Shown here piece by piece: positions 58,814 to 64,000 of a stretch of DNA of 64,000 bases. The notes below the pieces were generated by a model, which was given only the letters and a program-made list of their open reading frames with translations, made no database searches and had not been told where the DNA came from. The position numbers and the translations under genes are program-made. This stretch comes from Knoxdaviesia capensis (lineage: Eukaryota; Ascomycota; Sordariomycetes; Microascales; Gondwanamycetaceae), in the NCBI GenBank assembly GCA_001510575.1, contig LNGK01000005.1, positions 1,619,234 to 1,683,233 on the forward strand. Reading direction: 5' to 3'. Every line of letters begins with the position of its first letter. Position 1 is the first letter of the stretch.

Positions 58814-59894
58814 TTCACTCTCGCACTGGCCATCCCCCATCTCCAGCCATCCATCCCAGCTGTCAAAAGCCTGGCACCCTTCAATGTGCCATATAACATG
58901 GTGGGCTTCTGTCGGGAATATCAACGGCGTCCACCAGACACTCCATCTCCCTCGATCACAAGCAAGAGAGCAACGGTGACGAAATGCTGGTCGTTGGCGT
59001 CACAGTCCCCTCCCCCAGCCACAAAACACTAATCCACCGTCGCACAGGTTTCCCCGAGCACAAATGCCATCATGATACAGCACGGCCTTACGCCTTGTGG
59101 CACCTGAGCAAGGACTCAGACCACAGACGCCGCCCCCGAGAGGACAACTGAGACCCCCTCTCTTCTCTCTCCCTCTCTCTGTTTCTGCCTCTGTCCCGTA
59201 GCCCGCCTAAAAACAGAACGAAGGAAAAACACATGCACGTATCACCAAAAGGCTGGTTCACGCCCTGCACGTCTGTGTGTCTGTAAGATTCCTTTCGTTC
59301 TAGTTCCGTGCTGCTCCGCCCCCAACACTCAGCAAAGAGAGGAATAAGAAATGGGAAATTGAAATGGAGGGGGGGAGCCCATGTACCTGTAATATGTCAC
59401 AGACGCCGGCCGATCTGCACTGCACAGCACTGACCGTGTGTGTGTGTGCTCTGCGCTGCCTGCACCGACCGAACCGCAGGTGTTTCAAAAAGAAATGGAG
59501 GAATGCCTCGTTCTGTTCTGGGCGTAGTGCAGCCGGTCCCCCAGCCTCACTTGACGTGAACCCCCAACGCGGTAAGCTCGCTGCATATGCGACGGGTCGC
59601 TGAGCCAGTGCCCGGCTGAGGTTTTCTTTGGTGTCTGTCCAGTGTCCATCATCGCAGAACATGCACCCAAGCAGAAGCAAAGGACCGTATCTGGCTCCCT
59701 CGTACTGTACAGCACTGCACGTAGGAATGGTGGTTCCCGGAAGATCCCAAATTTCGGTAGCGACCGGGGGGGGATTGGGGCAATCTGGATAAATGCGTTC
59801 TTCGCCGTATTCAGAATGCTGCAACAGCTGCAAAGGATTTGTGCTTGCGTGTGGAACATGTAACGTCGTATATTAAGGTCCAGAAGTCGAGAGA

Positions 59895-59948
59895 GATAAG
59901 AGAGACGTCGGTTGGGCTTATCTTATCGCGGTTTCTTATCTCCTTATC
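59895..59948. promoter_or_regulatory. Cluster of five GATAAG sites upstream of DIS3
   Basis: GATAAG at 59895-59900 on the plus strand, and its reverse complement CTTATC at 59917-59922, 59922-59927, 59935-59940 and 59943-59948. More GATA and TATCGAT cores follow to about 59963. Fungal GATA zinc-finger factors (nitrogen, iron, light and development regulators) bind HGATAR. The cluster lies 345-400 nt before the DIS3 ATG. Confidence 0.6.
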
Positions 59949-60141
59949 GATACGCGCTATCGATTTGTCAAGCTCCCCACACTAAAACTTTTTTTGGTGA
60001 TGTTCCTGAACGGCTTCACTTCCTTCCCCTCAATCAACAACAAACAACATCGTCACTTTAGGAACCCCCCAGAATTGGCTGGAACTGTGCTGTGTTTGTC
60101 ACCTGACCAATTGTCCACAAGCACTCAACTGTTTGCTGTTT

Positions 60142-60336
60142 ATGGTGTCCAGCAACGACCTGGCATCTCTCGAGATCTCGAGAAAAAACTCTCCCCCAAA
60201 CAACTCCAAACAACTCTTCCGACCGCCAACTCACCTCTTCCCTCTTCCTCGCCTCATCTTTTCAGCCTTGTCTCTCAAGGCTGACCCCCACAATGACAAG
60301 TCTCAAGAGATCGCAGGAGTCTCTGCCTCTGGCTGA
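60142..60336 (+). promoter_or_regulatory. 64-codon upstream ORF overlapping the DIS3 start
   Basis: An ATG at 60142 opens a frame that runs out of phase past the DIS3 ATG (60293) and ends at 60336. If transcription starts upstream of 60142, this ORF would reduce DIS3 translation. If it starts downstream, the ORF is irrelevant. No start site can be seen. Confidence 0.35.
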
Positions 60337-63300
60337 GCAGATCTCCAGCAAAGTCTACGTTCGCTCCACGCGTAGTGGCAAGATCCAGAAGATTGTCCGT
60401 GAAGTGTATCTTCGTAGTGACATCCCCTGCTCTTCGCTCCTATGCCGGGAGTGTCTCACCCATGCCGTTAAGGATGCTGCCCAGAATGGTACAGTCAAAG
60501 ACTCTTTTTCACGCAAAGCCCTCATGGCGGCAGACCAAAGAACTAACCCTGGAAATTCCTCTCCAACCCTATGTCCAGTGCGTCCCTTTGTCCTCTCCGC
60601 GAAGCCGTCCGGCTCGAAACACTTCCCCACCGGCCACTACCTCGTGCCAGACACCAATATCATCCTCAATGCCATGGACATTCTCGAGCAAAGCGATGCC
60701 TTCCGCGACGTGATCATCCTGCAGACCGTGCTGGAGGAAGTGCGCAACCGCTCGCTCCCGCTCTACCACCGCCTGCTCGGCCTCATCCACAGCGACGAGA
60801 AGCGCTTCTACGTCTTCTTCAACGACTTCCGGCTCGAAACATACATCCGTCGCGGCGCCGACGAGTCGATCAACGATCGCAATGACCGCGCCATCCGCAA
60901 GGCTGTGCAGTGGTATAACGAGCATCTTGCCCTCACCCGTGCCAAGAACATCCCCACGGTGCTCATGCTCAGCAACGACCGGAACTGCCTGCGCCTCGCC
61001 AAGGAAGAGTCTATCCCCGCCCAGTCTCTCCAAGAACACCTGTCTGCCGTGCCTGATGGTGAACGGCTACTGGATCTTGTTGCCGACTTCCAGGGTGACG
61101 ACAGCTCGAGCAAGCAAAAGCCCGCCGCAACGGGCGCCGCGGCCGGCAAGACCATCTACGAGGAGCATTACTCGGTGTCCCGAATGATGACTGGTGTCAA
61201 GGCCGGTCTCATGCACCAGGGAATCTTCAATGTCTCGTCTTACAACTACCTGGAGGGATCCATCAAGACTCCGGCCTTCCCCCGGCCCCTGATTATCCTG
61301 GGCCGCGAGAACATCAACCGCGCCATCGACGGTGATGTGGTGGTGGTTGAAGTGCTCCCTAAGGATCAGTGGAAGCAGCCCAGCGCCACCATCATCGAAG
61401 AAGACGCGGTGACCCGTAACGAGGATGCCGATGTCGACGGCGACGAGGGCGAGGGCGAGTCGGCCGCCACCACTGCTGCGGCGAAGGAGGCCAAGGCCCT
61501 GCAGAAGGCCCTGCAGGAGGAAGTCAAGCGCCGCCATCTGTCCTCGTCGGAAGGCCAGACCCAGCCGACCGCGCGTGTAGTCGGCATTATCAAGCGCAAC
61601 TGGCGCCAGTATGTGGGCCACATCGATCCGTCGTCGGCGCGGTCGTCGTCTGGCCAGGGTCAGGGCCGTCGCCAGGAAAACGTTTTCGTGCTGGCCATGG
61701 ATCGCAAGATCCCCAAGATGCGGCTGCGGACCCGCCAAGTGTCGGAGCTCATCGGCAAGAGACTTGTTGTGGCTCTGGACTCGTGGCCCAGCGATGAACG
61801 CCACCCGAACGCCCATCTGGTGCGCGTGCTTGGAGAAATGGAGACCAAGGCTGCCGAGACTGAGGCCCTGCTTCTCGAATGGGACGTCCAGTACCGGCCG
61901 TTCCCCCGTACCGTTCTGGATTGTCTCCCGACTGAAGGCCATGACTGGCGCGTTCCCGCCGACCGGAACGATCCGGGCTGGGAGGGCCGGGTGGACTTCC
62001 GCGACCTTCCGGTGTGCAGCATCGACCCGATCGGATGTCAAGATATCGACGACGCGCTGCACGCGAGATCGCTTCCCAACGGAAACTGGGAGGTCGGGGT
62101 GCACATTGCCGATGTCAGCCACTTCGTGAAGCCGGCCACGGCCATGGACGCCGAGGCGTCGGTCCGCGGAACCACGGTGTACCTTGTCGACAAGCGCATC
62201 GACATGCTGCCGCCGCTGCTGGGCACGGACCTGTGCTCGCTGCGGGCACACATTGAGCGGTTCGCCTTTTCGGTGATCTGGGAGCTGACGCCGGAGGCGG
62301 AGATTGTATCGTCGCGCTTCACCAAGTCGGTGATCAAGTCGCGCGAGGCCTTCAGCTACGAACAGGCGCAGGTGCGCATTGACGACGCGTCGCACCAGGA
62401 CGAGATGACGGTGGGCATGCGGGCGCTGCTGGCGCTGTCGCGCAAGCTGAAGCAGCGGCGGCTGGACGCGGGCGCGCTGAGCCTGTCGTCGCCGGAGATC
62501 AAGGTGCGGGCGGAGACGGAGTCGGAGACGGCGGACCCGGCGGAGGTGGAGACGAAGAAGCTGCTGGACACGAACTCGCTGGTGGAGGAGTTCATGCTGC
62601 TGGCGAACACGACGGTGGCGCGGCGCATCTACGAGGCGTTCCCGCAGACGGCGATGCTGCGGCGCCACGGGGCGCCGCCGGCGTCGAACTTTGAGGACCT
62701 GGCGACGCAGCTGCGGGTCAAGCGCGGGCTGGAGCTGCACGTCGAGTCGAGCAAGGCGCTGGCGGCGTCGCTGGACGCGTGCGTCGACGCGGCCGACCCG
62801 TTCTTCAACACGCTGGTGCGCATCCTGGCCACGCGGTGCATGATGAGCGCCGAGTACTTCTGCGCCGGCACCCAGGCGTACCCGGAGTTCCGCCACTACG
62901 GCCTGGCGTCGGAGATCTACACGCACTTCACGTCGCCCATCCGCCGCTACGCGGACCTGGTGGCCCACCGCCAGCTGGCGGCGGCCATCAACTACGAGCC
63001 CGTGCACCCGGCCATCCAGAGCCGCGGCCGCCTCGAGGCTGTGTGCCGCAACATCAACGTGCGCCACCGCAACGCGCAGATGGCCGGCCGCGCCAGCATT
63101 GCCTACTACGTCGGCCAGGCCATCCGCAACACCACCAAGAGCAGCGGGCGCCGCGGGGCCGGCAAGCCGGCGGCCGGCGGCGCGGTGCAGCCGCGCGCGG
63201 ACGAGGGCCACGTGCTGCGGGTGTTCAGCAACGGCTTCGTGGTGCTGGTGGCGCGGCTGGGCGTCGAGGCGCTCATCCGGCTGCGCGACCTGGTGCCGGC

Positions 63301-63487
63301 CGGCGCCGCCGAGCCCGAGTCGGACTTTGACGCCGAGAACTACATCTTCCGCGCGCGCGGCGGCGGCCTCGGCGACCGCCAGGTCGAGGTTGAGCTGTTC
63401 CAGCGCGTCACCGTCATCGTGCGGGATGAGAAGGATGAGGCCACGGGGAAGCGCGGTGTGCGCATGGAGCTGGTGCAGACGGTGTAA
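60293..63487 (+). CDS. DIS3: Exosome ribonuclease DIS3/RRP44 (PIN endonuclease plus RNB exonuclease)
   Basis: The frame is open throughout, but 60489-60578 is best read as a 90-bp intron (GTACAG donor, CTAAC branch-like motif, CAG acceptor). This gives two exons and 1034 residues. Spliced, the parts line up with yeast Rrp44: a CR3 cysteine motif C46, C51 and C54; PIN acidic residues D90, E118 and D199; and RNB aspartates D548, D554, D556 and D557 in CSIDPIGCQDIDDALH. HFTSPIRRYADLVAHRQL and an S1-like C-terminal region follow. All catalytic residues are intact, so both nuclease activities are expected. DIS3 is the catalytic subunit of the nuclear and cytoplasmic exosome and degrades RNA 3' to 5'. 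The last 400 codons are far richer in G/C-ending codons than the first 600. Keeping the intron would add 30 residues without a stop. Confidence 0.95.
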   Translation: MTSLKRSQESLPLAEQISSKVYVRSTRSGKIQKIVREVYLRSDIPCSSLLCRECLTHAVKDAAQNGTVKDSFSRKALMAADQRTNPGNSSPTLCPVRPFVLSAKPSGSKHFPTGHYLVPDTNIILNAMDILEQSDAFRDVIILQTVLEEVRNRSLPLYHRLLGLIHSDEKRFYVFFNDFRLETYIRRGADESINDRNDRAIRKAVQWYNEHLALTRAKNIPTVLMLSNDRNCLRLAKEESIPAQSLQEHLSAVPDGERLLDLVADFQGDDSSSKQKPAATGAAAGKTIYEEHYSVSRMMTGVKAGLMHQGIFNVSSYNYLEGSIKTPAFPRPLIILGRENINRAIDGDVVVVEVLPKDQWKQPSATIIEEDAVTRNEDADVDGDEGEGESAATTAAAKEAKALQKALQEEVKRRHLSSSEGQTQPTARVVGIIKRNWRQYVGHIDPSSARSSSGQGQGRRQENVFVLAMDRKIPKMRLRTRQVSELIGKRLVVALDSWPSDERHPNAHLVRVLGEMETKAAETEALLLEWDVQYRPFPRTVLDCLPTEGHDWRVPADRNDPGWEGRVDFRDLPVCSIDPIGCQDIDDALHARSLPNGNWEVGVHIADVSHFVKPATAMDAEASVRGTTVYLVDKRIDMLPPLLGTDLCSLRAHIERFAFSVIWELTPEAEIVSSRFTKSVIKSREAFSYEQAQVRIDDASHQDEMTVGMRALLALSRKLKQRRLDAGALSLSSPEIKVRAETESETADPAEVETKKLLDTNSLVEEFMLLANTTVARRIYEAFPQTAMLRRHGAPPASNFEDLATQLRVKRGLELHVESSKALAASLDACVDAADPFFNTLVRILATRCMMSAEYFCAGTQAYPEFRHYGLASEIYTHFTSPIRRYADLVAHRQLAAAINYEPVHPAIQSRGRLEAVCRNINVRHRNAQMAGRASIAYYVGQAIRNTTKSSGRRGAGKPAAGGAVQPRADEGHVLRVFSNGFVVLVARLGVEALIRLRDLVPAGAAEPESDFDAENYIFRARGGGLGDRQVEVELFQRVTVIVRDEKDEATGKRGVRMELVQTV

Positions 63488-64000
63488 GGGCTTTCTCGGT
63501 ACATAAAGTGCTGCGGACTTTTGTGCATTAGGTAGATTACATAGAAGAGATTACATACATACAAGCAGTGTGTTCGGCTCGTAAAAGTCATGGTGTTGTG
63601 AATGTTCCAGGTGTATTAGGGTTGTTGTTGTTCTTAGGGTTTGGTGCCATCTTCAGCAGGAATGTCTCCTAAGAAACAAGATCACACACAGTATTTACAA
63701 ACCAGATCACAGAGGGAAAAGGCACATGTAGTTCATGGTTGCATTTTGGGTTTTTATCTATAGCCATTTCCATGAGATTGAGAAAGAAAACACATAAAAA
63801 CGCAGAAAACAAAAGGTTCAAAATTTTCAGACTGACTCGATCATGAATGGTCCCAGTCCGCCCCCGAAAAACGCCAGCCAGAAGGTGAAAAAGAAAACGA
63901 AAAAAAAAAGATGATAATTTTATGCGCAGAAAAGCAGTAGAAAAGACACAAGACACCCGTTTCAAGCGTCCGCTGAGTTCTCCCACAGACCCTCCAGCGA
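63488..64000. other. DIS3 3' flank to window edge
   Basis: It contains TTAGGGTT at 63616-63623 and again near 63634, and an A-rich plus strand from about 63780 to 63915, which may be T-rich sequence of a minus-strand neighbour beyond the edge. No gene could be assigned. Confidence 0.4.

Larger units (their letters stand above)
49625..60292. other. 10.7 kb interval without a recognisable gene
   Basis: No frame here matches a family I know, and none shows the G/C-ending codon bias of the flanking genes. From about 50.3 to 54.3 kb the plus strand is strongly purine-rich (long GA, GGAAG and A runs). Near 54.45-55.4 kb it turns pyrimidine-rich. From 55.5 to 59.9 kb it is mixed, with patches of both kinds. 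The content is listed separately: homopolymers, dinucleotide runs, a GTAC palindrome, a short tandem repeat and a GATA cluster. It may include a long RSC7 leader, the DIS3 promoter and unrecognised noncoding transcripts. Confidence 0.5.

Noticed and set aside
61067..63211. A 714-codon minus-strand frame opposite DIS3
   Set aside because: It is antisense to the conserved RNB domain and Arg/Leu/Val-rich, as expected for a mirror frame.
1..64000. Search for CRISPR arrays, integrated viral genes or transposase and reverse-transcriptase frames
   Set aside because: No regularly spaced repeats, no long terminal repeats and no frame with transposase, integrase or polymerase motifs were seen.

Overview
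This window is nuclear DNA from a filamentous ascomycete (Pezizomycotina). Eurotiomycetes is my best guess for the class, at low confidence. The grounds are fungal-specific families (Trs65 of TRAPPII, Pezizomycotina-type Sld3, DUF3500, the small secreted protein at 4.6 kb), short spliceosomal introns (mostly 60-115 bp, GT-AG, often with a CTAAC branch-like motif near the 3' end), G/C-rich third codon positions, and AT-richer or strand-skewed spacers. I see no operons, rRNA, convincing tRNA, CRISPR array or intact transposon.

Fifteen protein genes can be supported. Left to right: a secreted GH16 beta-glucanase (+); a small secreted helical protein (+); the U1 snRNP splicing factor PRP40 (+); the ribosome-recycling ABC ATPase RLI1/ABCE1 (-); a DUF3500 protein (+); the chromatin remodeller CHD1 (+); a SIR2-type deacetylase of the Hst3/Hst4 type (-); Mediator subunit MED16 (+); TRAPPII subunit Trs65 (+); replication initiation factor Sld3 (-); F1-ATPase assembly factor ATP11 (+); a 4CL-like acyl-CoA ligase with a peroxisomal C-terminus (+); a histone-fold Dpb4/POLE3-like protein (+); an RSC/SWI-SNF Rsc7/Swp82 subunit (-); and the exosome nuclease DIS3/RRP44 (+). 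Exon limits were set by hand so that reading phase closes and conserved motifs join.

Most genes do core nuclear or RNA work: CHD1, Rsc7, SIR2 and MED16 act on chromatin and transcription, Dpb4 and Sld3 on replication, PRP40 on splicing, RLI1 on ribosome recycling and DIS3 on RNA decay. GH16 and the small secreted protein are extracellular, and the CoA ligase is probably peroxisomal. Divergent pairs that may share promoters are RLI1/DUF3500, SIR2/MED16 and SLD3/ATP11.

I did not find an obvious new multi-gene system. The unusual material is finer-grained: a 10.7 kb gene-free interval (49.6-60.3 kb) with strong strand asymmetry; five GATAAG sites within 54 bp before DIS3; telomere-like AACCCTAA/TTAGGG motifs in many spacers, twice as tandem pairs; a 90-nt stop-free intron in DIS3; a run of tiny exons (20, 25 and 12 nt) in RLI1; a 29-bp GTAC palindrome; an 84-nt pure purine run; and a small ankyrin-like open frame that may be a gene relic.
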